From: Stappia indica
GTDB lineage: Bacteria > Pseudomonadota > Alphaproteobacteria > Rhizobiales > Stappiaceae
Assembly: GCF_009789575.1 (NCBI RefSeq)
Contig: NZ_CP046908.1
Span: 1-64,000 of the forward strand
Length of the DNA: 64,000 nucleotides
Direction: 5' to 3'
The stretch's first letter is position 1; each line of letters opens with the position of its first letter. This document shows positions 26,746-35,966 of this stretch, in pieces. The notes under the pieces were generated by a model, which made no database searches, had not been told where the DNA came from, and saw only the letters and a list, made by a program, of their open reading frames with translations. Position numbers and translations under genes: made by a program.

Positions 26746-27927
26746 ATGCCGACGCGCGAAGAGGTCCTTGCCGAGCTTTCCAAGGTCAAGGGACCGGATC
26801 TCGAAGGGGATATCGTATCGCTCGGCCTTGTCTCGGATGTTTTCATTTCCGAGGGAAAGGTGATCTTTTCGATCACCGTGCCGGCGGAACGGGCGCAGGA
26901 GCTGGAGCCTATGCGGCAGGCGGCCGAGAAGGTCGTCGGAAAGCTCGCCGGCGTCGAGAAGGTGCTGGCGGCGCTGACCTCCGAGCGCCAGGGCGGGCCC
27001 GGAGCCAAGGCGCCGCCGCCGGTGCGGCCGGCACCCGCGGCCGCCGACATGGGCAGTGTTCCGCCGCCGATGCAGCGCCGTGCGGCACCGGCAGCGCCCG
27101 AGCAGGCGGCAAAGCCTGGCGTGCCGGGCGTGAAGGCGATCATCGCGGTCGCCTCCGGCAAGGGCGGCGTCGGCAAGTCGACCACCACCTGCAATCTGGC
27201 GCTGGCGCTGCAGGCCAACGGACTCAAGGTCGGCGTGCTCGATGCGGACATCTACGGCCCGTCGATCCCGCGCCTCTTCCGTGTCTCGGGTCGGCCGGAA
27301 CCGGTGTCCGGTCGTATCCTCAAGCCGCTCGAGGGTTACGGCATCAAGGTGATGTCGATGGGCTTTCTGGTGGACGAGGAGACGCCGATGATCTGGCGCG
27401 GGCCGATGGTGATCTCCGCCATCACCCAGATGCTGCGCGAGGTCGCCTGGGGCGAGCTGGACGTGCTCGTGGTCGACATGCCGCCGGGAACCGGCGACGC
27501 GCAGCTGACCATGGCGCAGAACGTGCCGCTGGCCGGGGCGGTGATCGTCTCCACGCCACAGGACCTGGCGCTGATCGATGCGCGCAAGGGGCTCAACATG
27601 TTCCGCCGCGTGGATGTGCCGCTGCTGGGCATCGTGGAGAACATGAGCTACTTCCTGTGCCCCGATTGCGGCGGGCGCCACGACATCTTCGGCCATGGCG
27701 GAGCGCGTGCGGAAGCCGAGAAGCTGGGCGTGCCGTTCCTCGGCGAAGTTCCGCTGGACATGGCGATCCGCATCAACTCGGACGCCGGTACGCCGGTGAC
27801 CGTTACCGACCCTGAAGGGCCCCATGCCGCGATCTATCGCGACATCGCATCGAAGGTATGGGCGGAGATCGAGCGCAACCGCGAAGGCGGACAGCGCGCC
27901 GCGCCGCGCATCGTCATCGAGAGCTAG
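26746..27927 (+). CDS. apbC: Mrp/ApbC family Fe-S cluster carrier ATPase
   Basis: A 393-residue protein: an N-terminal DUF59/MIP18-like domain (about 1-85), an alanine/proline-rich linker (about 90-135), then a P-loop ATPase domain with the deviant Walker A ASGKGGVGKSTTTCNLA, VLDADIYGPSIPRLF, VVDMPPGTGDAQLT and the bridging CxxC in YFLCPDCGG. Such proteins form dimers that carry [4Fe-4S] clusters to target enzymes. The ATG at 26746 follows AAGAGGG; two earlier starts (26716, 26719) would add about ten residues. It is just upstream of the Fe-S-rich formate dehydrogenase operon, but a strong terminator separates them. Confidence 0.92.
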   Translation: MPTREEVLAELSKVKGPDLEGDIVSLGLVSDVFISEGKVIFSITVPAERAQELEPMRQAAEKVVGKLAGVEKVLAALTSERQGGPGAKAPPPVRPAPAAADMGSVPPPMQRRAAPAAPEQAAKPGVPGVKAIIAVASGKGGVGKSTTTCNLALALQANGLKVGVLDADIYGPSIPRLFRVSGRPEPVSGRILKPLEGYGIKVMSMGFLVDEETPMIWRGPMVISAITQMLREVAWGELDVLVVDMPPGTGDAQLTMAQNVPLAGAVIVSTPQDLALIDARKGLNMFRRVDVPLLGIVENMSYFLCPDCGGRHDIFGHGGARAEAEKLGVPFLGEVPLDMAIRINSDAGTPVTVTDPEGPHAAIYRDIASKVWAEIERNREGGQRAAPRIVIES

Positions 27928-27981
27928 GGTCACCCCAGGCACGCATCCTTCAGGGGGGGAAAGCCTGGACGTCTTGTGCAA

Positions 27982-28016
27982 GGGCTTCGCGGCCGAATGT
28001 CGCGAAGCCCTTTTTG
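27982..28016 (+). terminator. Rho-independent terminator after the Mrp gene
   Basis: A perfect 10-bp stem GGGCTTCGCG / CGCGAAGCCC with a 9-base loop is followed by TTTTTG. It is the clearest terminator in the window and isolates the following formate dehydrogenase operon. Confidence 0.88.
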
Positions 28017-28201
28017 TTGCTGGCGAATCGCGACGCGACTGATGGCGGAAGTTCTTGGCAAGAACACTCGCGAACGGACGTTTGACTGTTCGGCTGCGCA
28101 TTTTTGAAACATGACTATTTCAGTTAGCTTTTACCTCACGGCAAAACGCCTCACTCGATCCATATATTTTGTCGCATCTCCAAGGGAGTTTCCCGGGGTT
28201 T

Positions 28202-28216
28202 TTGTGCGGCGCACAA
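28202..28216. promoter_or_regulatory. Palindromic operator candidate upstream of the formate dehydrogenase operon
   Basis: TTGTGCG-G-CGCACAA is a perfect 7-bp dyad in the AT-rich leader 28018-28386, which otherwise has no convincing reading frame. A second half-site TTGTGCG is at 28264-28270, and a dyad TGCAT-GAA-ATGCA at 28287-28299. The first lies 171 bases before the chaperone start. The regulator is not identified in the window. Confidence 0.5.
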
Positions 28217-28386
28217 TGGATTGGCCGGATCGCGCTATGCATTCCGTGTCATTTAGTGTTCTTTTGTGCGAAAAAATCCACGTAAGTGCATGAAATGCAT
28301 GAATATCTCGCACGCAACGCAATACCGAAAGCGTTTGCTTGCACCCGTCCAAAATGACAATCTGCAAGTCGAGGGAGATTGACTGG

Positions 28387-29058
28387 ATGATCAACAAGCC
28401 GGATTTCGGCGCCGCCGTTGCGGACTCCGAAACGACGGACGCACATGCGGTAGGGAAGCTGGCTGTCGCCCCCGAGGACGGGGAGCGGGCCATCCTCTAC
28501 GGCATTCTGGCGAGCGGGCTGGAGCAGGCCGCGGATCGCGGCTGGCTGGCCGCTGTCGCGGCGCTCCCGCGGCTCGACGGAGAAATCGGTGCTCCGCTGG
28601 CAGAGCTTTCCCGTATCTCTGCGACTGTCGATCCCGAGGCGCTTCGGCGCGAGTATCACGACCTGTTCATCGGTGTCGGCCGGGGGGAGCTCGTCCCTTA
28701 CGCTTCGTACTATTTGACCGGTTTCCTGAACGAGAAGCCGCTGGCTCTGCTGCGTCAGGACATGCGCAGGCTCGGTATCGAGCGCGATCCCGACATTCAC
28801 GAGCCGGAGGACCACATCGCGGCGGTTTGCGCGATGATGGCCGGACTGATCGACGGCAGCTTCGGCGAAGGGGGCGAGGACGAGGCTTCCGCCTTCTTCC
28901 GCGCCCACCTTGCCGTTTGGGCGCCCTATTTCTTCAAGGATCTGGCGGCGTCCACGACGGGCGAGCTGTATCCGGCGCTGGGGCGTCTGGGGCAGGCGTT
29001 CCTTGCGGTCGAGGTCGAGGCGGACAGGCTTTTTGCGGAGCGCCGCAAGACGGGTTGA
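28387..29058 (+). CDS. TorD/DmsD-family molecular chaperone for formate dehydrogenase
   Basis: A 223-residue all-helical protein with the TorD family landmarks REYHDLFIGVGRGELVPYASYYL (the family Y/F-x-x-L-F-x-G-P-G region) and EPEDHIAAVCAMM, where EPxDH is at residues 139-143. These chaperones hold molybdoenzyme precursors until the cofactor is in place and proofread TAT export. Its position as first gene of the FDH operon points to the alpha subunit as client. The ATG at 28387 follows GAGGGAG. Confidence 0.88.
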   Translation: MINKPDFGAAVADSETTDAHAVGKLAVAPEDGERAILYGILASGLEQAADRGWLAAVAALPRLDGEIGAPLAELSRISATVDPEALRREYHDLFIGVGRGELVPYASYYLTGFLNEKPLALLRQDMRRLGIERDPDIHEPEDHIAAVCAMMAGLIDGSFGEGGEDEASAFFRAHLAVWAPYFFKDLAASTTGELYPALGRLGQAFLAVEVEADRLFAERRKTG

Positions 29059-29143
29059 GTATCTGGCCCGGCGACGACCGGGCAAAGGCGGGCAGTCGGC
29101 ACAGCAACTGCCCAGGGCAATGGTGATGGAACGAGAGGGTGTC

Positions 29144-29335
29144 ATGAGACGCAAGGACACAGCGATTGAGGCGGATCGTCGGAGCTTCCTGAAGCTTGCA
29201 GGGCTCGGTGCCGTCGCAGGTACCGCGACGCTCGTCACCGGCGAGGCCGAAGCGGTCGAGGCCGACAAGGCGGCCGGCAGCGGCTATCGCGAGACCGAGC
29301 ATGTGAAGACCTTCTACGACACGGCCCGGTTCTGA
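29144..29335 (+). CDS. Formate dehydrogenase region TAT-target small protein
   Basis: A 63-residue protein with a strong twin-arginine signal, DRRSFLKLAGLGAVAGTA (arginines 12-13), then a short mature part of about 25 residues ending HVKTFYDTARF. It matches the TIGR02811 type found beside FDH alpha genes in many proteobacteria. The role is unknown; it could be exported bound to the enzyme or be a decoy/assembly factor. The ATG at 29144 follows GAGAGGG. It ends 118 bases before the alpha subunit. Confidence 0.85.
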   Translation: MRRKDTAIEADRRSFLKLAGLGAVAGTATLVTGEAEAVEADKAAGSGYRETEHVKTFYDTARF

Positions 29336-29452
29336 CCCCCAAGGTCGCCGGACTGTCTTGAGTCGAAATCAATGCCCCGAGCCACAGGCAAAAAGGGGCA
29401 TGCGCAGAATGACCGTCACGAAGCGGACCTGCGCAATCGAGGGAGAAACGTG

Positions 29453-32434
29453 ATGCTGAGGAAGAAGACGAGCGGGACTGCGCGTCGTTCCAGCCTGGCT
29501 TCCGCGATCGAGGCGATCGGCGCCAGCGCGATGGATCGCCGTACGTTCCTGCGCAGGTCGGGCCTTGCTGCGGGCGGGCTCGCGGCGGCCGGGGCACTCA
29601 CCGGCGGCATGGTGCGCAAGGCCGAGGCGGCCGGGCCGACCAATGCCAAGGTGGATATCAAGAAGACGGTTTGCACGCACTGCTCCGTCGGCTGTACCGT
29701 GCTGGCGGAAGTCCAGGACGGCGTGTGGACTGGCCAGGAGCCGGGCTTCGACAGCCCGTTCAACCTCGGCTCGCATTGCGCCAAGGGCGCCTCGGTGCGT
29801 GAGCACGCTCATGGCGAGCGCCGCCTGAAGTACCCGACCAAGCTGGTCGGCGGAAAGTGGGAGCGCATTTCCTGGGATCAGGCGATCAACGAGATCGGCG
29901 ACCAGATGCTGAAGATCCGCGACGAGAGCGGTCCGGACAGCGTCTACTGGCTCGGTTCGGCCAAGCACAGCAACGAGCAGGCCTACCTGGTGCGCAAGTT
30001 CGCCGCCTTCTGGGGCACGAACAACGTCGACCACCAGGCGCGTATCTGTCACTCCACCACGGTCGCAGGTGTCGCGAACACCTGGGGCTACGGTGCGATG
30101 ACGAACTCGTACAACGACATCCACAATTCCAAGGCGATCTTCATCATCGGCGGCAATCCCGCCGAGGCGCACCCGGTCTCCCTGCTTCACGTGCTGAAGG
30201 CGAAGGAAGAGAACGCCGCGCCGCTGATCGTATGCGATCCGCGCTTCACCCGCACCGCAGCGCATGCGTCCGAGTATGTCCGTTTCCGTCCGGGCTCCGA
30301 CGTCGCACTGGTCTGGGGCATCCTTTGGCACATCTTCGAGAACGGCTGGGAGGACAAGGAGTTCCTGCGCCAGCGCGTCTGGGGCATGGACCAGGTCAAG
30401 GCCGAGGTGGCCAAGTGGACGCCGGAAGAGACCGAGCGCGTCACCGGCGTACCGGGGTCGCAGCTGAAGCGCGTCGCCCGTACCCTGGCCAACAACCGTC
30501 CGGGCACCGTCATCTGGTGCATGGGCGGCACCCAGCACACCAACGGCAACAACAACACCCGCGCCTACTGCGCCCTTCAGCTGGCTCTCGGCAACATGGG
30601 CAAGGCCGGCGGCGGCACCAACATCTTCCGCGGCCATGACAACGTGCAGGGGGCGACGGACCTGGGCGTGCTTGCCGACACGCTGCCGGGCTACTACGGC
30701 CTGGCAGAGGGCTCCTGGCGCCACTGGGCGCGCGTGTGGGGCGTTTCCTACGACAGCCTTGCCGAGCGCTTCGCCACGATGAAGGGCGCAGACGGCAAGG
30801 ACAAGCCGATGATGTTCGAGAACGGCATCACGGTGTCGCGCTGGATCGACGGCGTGCTGGAAGACAAGGCGAACCTGCTTCAGCCGGACAACACCCGCGC
30901 GATGGTGTTCTGGGGCCATGCTCCGAACTCGCAGACCCGTCTGCCCGACATGAAGCGGGCGATGGAGAAGCTCGACCTGCTGGTCATCATCGATCCGTTC
31001 CCGACCATGTCGGCGGTGATGCATGACCGCAAGGACGGCGTCTACCTGCTGCCGGCGACGACCCAGTTCGAGACCTACGGCTCGGTGACGGCATCGAACC
31101 GCTCGCTGCAGTGGCGCGAGAAGGTCATCGATCCGCTGTTCGAGTCCAAGACCGACCACACCATCGCGTATCTCTTCGCGAAGAAGTTCGGTTTTGCCGA
31201 GGACATGTTCAAGAACATTGAGGTGAACGGCGAGGAGCCGCTCATCGAGGACGTGACCCGCGAGTTCAATCGCGGCATGTGGACCATCGGTTACACCGGC
31301 CAGTCGCCGGAGCGGATGAAGCTGCACATGGAGAACCAGCACACGTTCGACCGCACGACCCTGCGCGCCAATGGCGGCCCGGCGGATGGCGACTTCTACG
31401 GCATGCCCTGGCCGTGCTGGGGGACTGCCGAGATGAATCATCCCGGTTCGGCGGTGCTCTACGACACGTCTCTGCCGGTCGCCGAGGGCGGCATGGGCTT
31501 CCGTGCCCGTTTCGGCGTGGAGAAGGACGGCGACAACCTGCTGGCCGAGGGCTCCTGGCCGGTCGGTTCGGAAATCGAGGACGGCTATCCCGAGTTCACC
31601 ATGGCCATGCTGATCAAGCTCGGCTGGGACAAGGATCTGACGCCGTACGAGCGGCGGATGATCGAGTGGACGGCCGGCATGATCGATACCATGCCTTCGT
31701 CGGAAGAGGTCGGCGAGACCTCGCAGACCGGCGAAATCCCGTCGGACTACAACGACCGGGTCGGCGGCGTGAACTGGAAGACCGACCTGTCCGGCGGCAT
31801 CCAGCGCGTTGCGATCAAGCACGGCTGCGCGCCTTACGGCAACGCCAAGGCCCGTGCCGTCGTGTGGACCTTCCCGGATCCGGTGCCGCTGCACCGCGAG
31901 CCGCTCTACACCAGCCGCCGCGACCTGCTCGACAAGTATGCGACCTATGAGGACAAGACCTTCTGGCGCGTCCCCACCCGCTACAAGTCGATCCAGGAGA
32001 ACGACTATTCCAAGGACTTCCCGATCATCCTGACCTCGGGGCGTCTGGTGGAATACGAGGGCGGCGGCGACGAGACCCGCTCCAACCCGTGGCTGGCCGA
32101 GCTGCAGCAGGACATGTTCATCGAGGTCAATCCGCGCGATGCCAACAATCTTGGCGTTCGCGACAGGGAAATGGTCTGGGTGCACGGTCCGGAAGGCGGC
32201 AAGGTCAAGGTGATGGCCATGGTGACCGAACGCGTCGGCGTGGGCGTTGCCTTCATGCCGTTCCACTTCGGCGGCCATTTCCAGGGCGAGGACCAGAGGC
32301 ACAAGTATCCGACCGGTTCGGATCCCTATGTGCTCGGCGAGGCGACCAACACGGCCCAGACCTACGGCTATGACAGCGTCACCCAGATGCAAGAAACCAA
32401 GGCCACGCTCTGCCGCATCGAGCGCGTGGCGTAA
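29453..32434 (+). CDS. fdhA: Formate dehydrogenase alpha subunit (Mo-bisMGD, Cys type)
   Basis: The 993-residue catalytic subunit oxidises formate to CO2. It starts with a TAT signal (MDRRTFLRRSGLAAGG, arginines 29-30). The [4Fe-4S] site has cysteines 74, 77, 81 and 109 (CTHCSVGC and SHCAKG). The active site is Cys199-His200 in HQARICHSTTV, cysteine instead of selenocysteine. Further landmarks are GGNPAEAHPVS, VCDPRFTRTA, WCMGGTQHTNGNNNTRA and the C-terminal cofactor domain with TSGRLVEY. Length fits FdnG/FdoG-type membrane-linked enzymes. The ATG at 29453 follows GGGAGAAAC. Cofactor genes at 22-25 kb and 48 kb and a chaperone gene upstream support it. Confidence 0.95.
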   Translation: MLRKKTSGTARRSSLASAIEAIGASAMDRRTFLRRSGLAAGGLAAAGALTGGMVRKAEAAGPTNAKVDIKKTVCTHCSVGCTVLAEVQDGVWTGQEPGFDSPFNLGSHCAKGASVREHAHGERRLKYPTKLVGGKWERISWDQAINEIGDQMLKIRDESGPDSVYWLGSAKHSNEQAYLVRKFAAFWGTNNVDHQARICHSTTVAGVANTWGYGAMTNSYNDIHNSKAIFIIGGNPAEAHPVSLLHVLKAKEENAAPLIVCDPRFTRTAAHASEYVRFRPGSDVALVWGILWHIFENGWEDKEFLRQRVWGMDQVKAEVAKWTPEETERVTGVPGSQLKRVARTLANNRPGTVIWCMGGTQHTNGNNNTRAYCALQLALGNMGKAGGGTNIFRGHDNVQGATDLGVLADTLPGYYGLAEGSWRHWARVWGVSYDSLAERFATMKGADGKDKPMMFENGITVSRWIDGVLEDKANLLQPDNTRAMVFWGHAPNSQTRLPDMKRAMEKLDLLVIIDPFPTMSAVMHDRKDGVYLLPATTQFETYGSVTASNRSLQWREKVIDPLFESKTDHTIAYLFAKKFGFAEDMFKNIEVNGEEPLIEDVTREFNRGMWTIGYTGQSPERMKLHMENQHTFDRTTLRANGGPADGDFYGMPWPCWGTAEMNHPGSAVLYDTSLPVAEGGMGFRARFGVEKDGDNLLAEGSWPVGSEIEDGYPEFTMAMLIKLGWDKDLTPYERRMIEWTAGMIDTMPSSEEVGETSQTGEIPSDYNDRVGGVNWKTDLSGGIQRVAIKHGCAPYGNAKARAVVWTFPDPVPLHREPLYTSRRDLLDKYATYEDKTFWRVPTRYKSIQENDYSKDFPIILTSGRLVEYEGGGDETRSNPWLAELQQDMFIEVNPRDANNLGVRDREMVWVHGPEGGKVKVMAMVTERVGVGVAFMPFHFGGHFQGEDQRHKYPTGSDPYVLGEATNTAQTYGYDSVTQMQETKATLCRIERVA

Positions 32435-32446
32435 GGGGGAAAAACC

Positions 32447-33046
32447 ATGGCACGGATGAAATTCCTCTGTGACGCCGAGCGCTGCATCGAGTGCAATGCC
32501 TGCGTCACTGCCTGCAAGAACGAGCACGAGGTGCCGTGGGGCATCAATCGTCGCCGCGTGGTGACCATCCAGGACGGCAAGCCGGGCGAGCGCTCGATTT
32601 CCGTCGCCTGCATGCACTGCTCCGACGCGCCCTGCATGGCGGTGTGCCCGGTCGACTGCTTCTATCAGACCGACGAGGGTGTGGTCCTTCACTCCAAGGA
32701 CCTGTGTATCGGTTGCGGCTACTGCTTCTATGCGTGCCCCTTCGGCGCGCCGCAGTATCCGCAGGCGGGCAACTTCGGTTCGCGCGGCAAGATGGACAAG
32801 TGCACCTTCTGCGCCGGCGGCCCCGAGGCGGACAATTCCTCGGCCGAATACGCCAAGTACGGCCGCAACCGTCTGGCTGAGGGCAAGCTCCCGCTCTGTG
32901 CGGAGATGTGCTCGACCAAGGCTCTGCTGGCTGGCGACGGCGACGTGGTCTCGTCCATCTATCGCGAGCGTGTCGTGGCCCGCGGCTTCGGCTCCGGAGC
33001 CTGGGGATGGGGAACCGCCTACGAGCAGAAAGCCGGCAGCTTCTGA
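32447..33046 (+). CDS. Formate dehydrogenase beta subunit, 4x[4Fe-4S] (FDH3 type)
   Basis: A 199-residue electron-transfer subunit with sixteen cysteines in four clusters: ERCIECNACVTACKNEH, CMHCSDAPCMAVCPVDC, CIGCGYCFYACPFG, and the split set KCTFC with LCAEMCSTKAL. It carries electrons from the alpha subunit to the cytochrome b. Unlike E. coli FdnH it has no C-terminal membrane helix, and it has no signal of its own, so it should be exported together with alpha. It begins 12 bases after the alpha stop. Confidence 0.94.
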   Translation: MARMKFLCDAERCIECNACVTACKNEHEVPWGINRRRVVTIQDGKPGERSISVACMHCSDAPCMAVCPVDCFYQTDEGVVLHSKDLCIGCGYCFYACPFGAPQYPQAGNFGSRGKMDKCTFCAGGPEADNSSAEYAKYGRNRLAEGKLPLCAEMCSTKALLAGDGDVVSSIYRERVVARGFGSGAWGWGTAYEQKAGSF

Positions 33047-33074
33047 TCGGTCGCTCCAGCCGTTGAAAATGACA

Positions 33075-33095
33075 GGGGCGGCCTGCGGCCGCCTC
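33075..33095 (+). terminator. Intra-operon hairpin, possible attenuator
   Basis: GGGGCGGCC (33075-33083) pairs with GGCCGCCTC (33087-33095) with one G-T pair, in the 103-base gap between beta and the small lipoprotein gene. There is no T-run, so it may stabilise the upstream message or lower downstream expression and is not a full stop. Confidence 0.35.
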
Positions 33096-33149
33096 TGTTG
33101 CGTCGGCGAAGCTTTGCACCCGCCGTAATCCGATCGAGGAGAGAGTGAC

Positions 33150-33347
33150 GTGAAATCGGGATCCGCCACCTGGGGCATGTTGGTCGTCGCGGGAGCGCTG
33201 CTGGCGCTGGTTCCGGGCTGCCGGGACGACGAGCAGAATCGCCCGCTGCATCTCGAAAAGGGCGTCTATCAGGGTGCGGAAGATGCCCCGCTGACGGCGG
33301 AAGAGCAACGTGCCCTGCAGGAGCGCGGCAACCGGCAGCGCTTCTAG
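33150..33347 (+). CDS. Small lipoprotein-like protein of the formate dehydrogenase operon
   Basis: A 65-residue product starting at GTG 33150 after GAGGAGAG. It has a hydrophobic segment (WGMLVVAGALLALVPGC) ending at cysteine 24, a plausible but imperfect lipobox, then a charged mature part (LHLEKGVYQGAEDAPLTAEEQ). Similar short proteins are found between FDH subunit genes in alphaproteobacteria. It may help anchor or assemble the periplasmic complex. No function is known. Confidence 0.72.
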   Translation: MKSGSATWGMLVVAGALLALVPGCRDDEQNRPLHLEKGVYQGAEDAPLTAEEQRALQERGNRQRF

Positions 33348-33403
33348 AAACTCGACGAGAGCCTGAAGATCAAGCCTGTGGACGGAACAGGGGAGGGACT
33401 AGG

Positions 33404-34564
33404 ATGAACGACACGGGAACCGCGCGCCCCGCACATATCTCGGACGGTGTTGTCCGGCGGCTTCGCATCGCTCTCTTGGCGGTTTTCGCCGCGCTGTTCC
33501 TTGCGATTGCGGTGCAGGATCCGGCTCTTGCGCAGCAGCCGGTCGACAACGATCCGGCAGCCGCATCGCCCGTACAGGGACAGGTGCCCGGCAACACGCT
33601 GGGAACGGATTCCGATACCGAAATGTGGCGTGCCGTGCGCCAGGGCGTCGCCGGACAGGTGTCCATCCCGGACCAGAACGCTGCGACCCTCGTCCAGTCG
33701 GAGGGGGAGCTTTGGCGCTCGATCCGCAATGGCCCGCTTGCGCTCTATGCCAGCTGGGCGATGCTGGCGATGGTGGTGGTGCTGAGCCTGTTCTTCGCGA
33801 TCCGCGGCCGGATCCGCATCGAGCACGGCCGGTCCGACCAGACCATCACGCGCTTTGCCGCCTTCGAACGTTTCGGCCACTGGCTGCTTGCATCATCCTT
33901 CATCATCCTGGCGCTGACCGGCCTCAATGTGATGTACGGCCGATACGTTTTGCTGCCGTTGATCGGCCCGGAAGCCTTCGGCGCGCTGACGATCTTCGGC
34001 AAGTACCTGCACAACTATCTCGCCTTCGCCTTCATGGCGGGCCTCGTCATCATCTTCGTGATGTGGGTGAGCCACAACCTGCCGCACAAGACCGACATCA
34101 AGTGGGTGCTTCAGGGCGGCGGCATCTTCTCGCGCAAGCTTCACCCGCCTGCGAAGAAGTTCAACGCCGGGCAGAAGGTCATCTTCTGGCTGACGATCCT
34201 CGGCGGCCTGTCGATCTCCCTGTCCGGCTGGACTCTGCTCTTTCCGTACACCACGCACTTCTTCTCCGGCACGTTCGAGCTGGTGAACACCGTGTTCGGG
34301 ACCGCGCTGCCGGTGCCGCTGTCGCCCTTGCAGGAGCAGCAGCTCGCCTCGCTCTGGCACGCGATCATGAGCGTGTTCCTGATCTGCGTGATCATCGCCC
34401 ACATCTACATCGGCACCATCGGCATGGAAGGCGCGTTCGATGCGATGGGGTCCGGCGAGGTCGATCTCAACTGGGCGAAGGAGCACCACTCGCTCTGGGT
34501 CGACGAGGTGATGGCTCGCGAGGCGGAGCACAAGGGGACGACAAAGATCCAGCCCGCAGAATAG
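33404..34564 (+). CDS. Formate dehydrogenase gamma subunit, cytochrome b556 type
   Basis: The membrane anchor and quinone-reducing subunit, 386 residues. A signal-like hydrophobic start (about 20-43) and a periplasmic extension of some 70 residues come before the four-helix cytochrome b core. Core helices begin with ERFGHWLLASSFIILALTG, YLHNYLAFAFMAGL, FWLTILGGLSISLSGW and LWHAIMSVFLICVIIAHIYIG, which hold candidate heme-ligand histidines. The N-terminal extension is longer than in E. coli FdnI. The start follows GGGGAGGGAC. It is 57 bases after the small lipoprotein. Confidence 0.92.
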   Translation: MNDTGTARPAHISDGVVRRLRIALLAVFAALFLAIAVQDPALAQQPVDNDPAAASPVQGQVPGNTLGTDSDTEMWRAVRQGVAGQVSIPDQNAATLVQSEGELWRSIRNGPLALYASWAMLAMVVVLSLFFAIRGRIRIEHGRSDQTITRFAAFERFGHWLLASSFIILALTGLNVMYGRYVLLPLIGPEAFGALTIFGKYLHNYLAFAFMAGLVIIFVMWVSHNLPHKTDIKWVLQGGGIFSRKLHPPAKKFNAGQKVIFWLTILGGLSISLSGWTLLFPYTTHFFSGTFELVNTVFGTALPVPLSPLQEQQLASLWHAIMSVFLICVIIAHIYIGTIGMEGAFDAMGSGEVDLNWAKEHHSLWVDEVMAREAEHKGTTKIQPAE

Positions 34565-34577
34565 ACCGGAGCATGAC

Positions 34578-35966
34578 GTGTCGGCAGTGATCAACGCCTT
34601 CTTCGTCATTCTGGGGCTCATGCTGGTGGGCGGCCACGCGGTCGCCGCCGGCGACGAGCCTGTGCAGGCCTGGCCGGAGCGGCTGCAGGGGCATGGCGGT
34701 CCGGTTCGTTCGGTCGCGCTCGATACGGATGACAAGCGCGCGCTGACGACATCCTTCGACTACTCGGTCATCCTCTGGAGGTTCGAGACGGGCGAGGGGG
34801 AGGTCGTTCATCGCATGATCGGCCACGAGGCCGCGGCGAACGATGCCGCCTTCGCCGGAGAGCAGCGCGCCGTGTCGGTCGGCGATGATGGCTCCGTCAT
34901 CCTGTGGAACCTGTCCGACGGCGCGGTGCTGGACCGCGTCGATACCGGCGACGACAAGATGCTGGCGGTCTCCGTCAGTGCCGATGGGCAATTTGCCGCG
35001 ACGGCCTCGTGGGATCGTACCGCCAGGATCTTCGCGCTGGAGGGCGACAGGCTGTCCGAGCGCGCGGTGCTGGACGGGCATCGCGGCAACGTCAATGCCG
35101 TCGCCTTTTCCCAGGACGGCGGCCGTGTGTTCACCGCCTCCTATGACGGCGCCATCCGTGTGTTCGAACGCGAAAGCGGAGAGATGCTGCGCGAGGTCTA
35201 TTCGCACGGCTGGGGCGTCAACGTGATGCGCCTGCTCCCGGGCGAGACGCATCTGGCCTTCGGCGCGACGGATGGCGCGGTTGCCGTGATCGACATCGCG
35301 CAAGGCGCGGTGTTCAAGCAGCTTGCTAGCCACGAACGGCCGGTTCTGTCTCTGGCGCTGTCGCGCGACGGGAGCCGGCTTGCCAGCGGCGGCGGCGACG
35401 GGCGCATCCGTGTCTACGACACCGGCGAGTGGGGCTTGCTGGAAGAGTTCGAGAACCCCTATGGCCCGGTCTGGGGACTCGCCCTGCCGTCCGGTGGCGC
35501 GGTCGCGCTTTATGCCGGGCTGGACGATCACGTGAACACCTGGCAGGTGGCGCCGCGCGAGCCGTTCGAGCCGGTGGAAAGCCAGTTTCCGCGCCGGTTC
35601 CAGGTCTCGGCGGAGGACGATCTCGGACGCCGGCAGTTCGCGCGCAAGTGTTCCGTCTGCCACACGCTTACACCCGATGGCGGCAATCGCGCCGGCCCGA
35701 CGCTCTACGGCGTGTTCGGGCGGCGCGTCGGCACCTTGCCCGGCTATCCCTATTCCGATGCGCTGAAGCGTCTCGACTTCCTGTGGGACGAGCAGACGAT
35801 CTCGGATCTCTTCGACCATGGCCCCGACGTAGTGACGCCGGGCTCCAAGATGCCGATCCAGCGTCTGCGGAGCGACGAGGAGCGTGATGCGCTGGTGGCC
35901 TATCTGAAACGTGCGACCGCGCCCGAAGGGAGCGGGGCGGACAGCCAAGGAGAACAGAAGCAATGA
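34578..35966 (+). CDS. WD40 beta-propeller fused to a class I cytochrome c
   Basis: A 462-residue secreted protein: signal peptide (about 1-24), WD40-like repeats over about residues 30-335 (for example SVILWRFETG, SVILWNLSDG, RTARIFALEG, AIRVFERESG, RIRVYDTGEW), then a cytochrome c domain with CSVCH (Cys358, Cys361, His362) and the axial methionine probably 425 in GSKMPIQ. It starts at GTG, 14 bases after FDH gamma, so it belongs to the operon. It is a good candidate for a periplasmic electron acceptor or docking subunit of FDH. The C-terminal ATGA overlaps the next small gene. Confidence 0.88.
   Translation: MSAVINAFFVILGLMLVGGHAVAAGDEPVQAWPERLQGHGGPVRSVALDTDDKRALTTSFDYSVILWRFETGEGEVVHRMIGHEAAANDAAFAGEQRAVSVGDDGSVILWNLSDGAVLDRVDTGDDKMLAVSVSADGQFAATASWDRTARIFALEGDRLSERAVLDGHRGNVNAVAFSQDGGRVFTASYDGAIRVFERESGEMLREVYSHGWGVNVMRLLPGETHLAFGATDGAVAVIDIAQGAVFKQLASHERPVLSLALSRDGSRLASGGGDGRIRVYDTGEWGLLEEFENPYGPVWGLALPSGGAVALYAGLDDHVNTWQVAPREPFEPVESQFPRRFQVSAEDDLGRRQFARKCSVCHTLTPDGGNRAGPTLYGVFGRRVGTLPGYPYSDALKRLDFLWDEQTISDLFDHGPDVVTPGSKMPIQRLRSDEERDALVAYLKRATAPEGSGADSQGEQKQ

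Noticed and set aside
28111-28293. A 60-codon frame in the AT-rich leader of the FDH operon
   Set aside because: No ribosome site, no recognisable motif, and it covers the candidate regulatory dyads.
30044-30052. Selenocysteine at the FDH active site
   Set aside because: The codon at the active-site place encodes cysteine (RICHS), not TGA.
29369-33178. A 1269-codon open frame on the minus strand opposite the FDH alpha and beta genes
   Set aside because: The plus-strand genes match well-known families over their full length. The antisense frame is rich in His, Arg, Gly and Ala and has no recognisable domain, as expected from codon bias at high GC.
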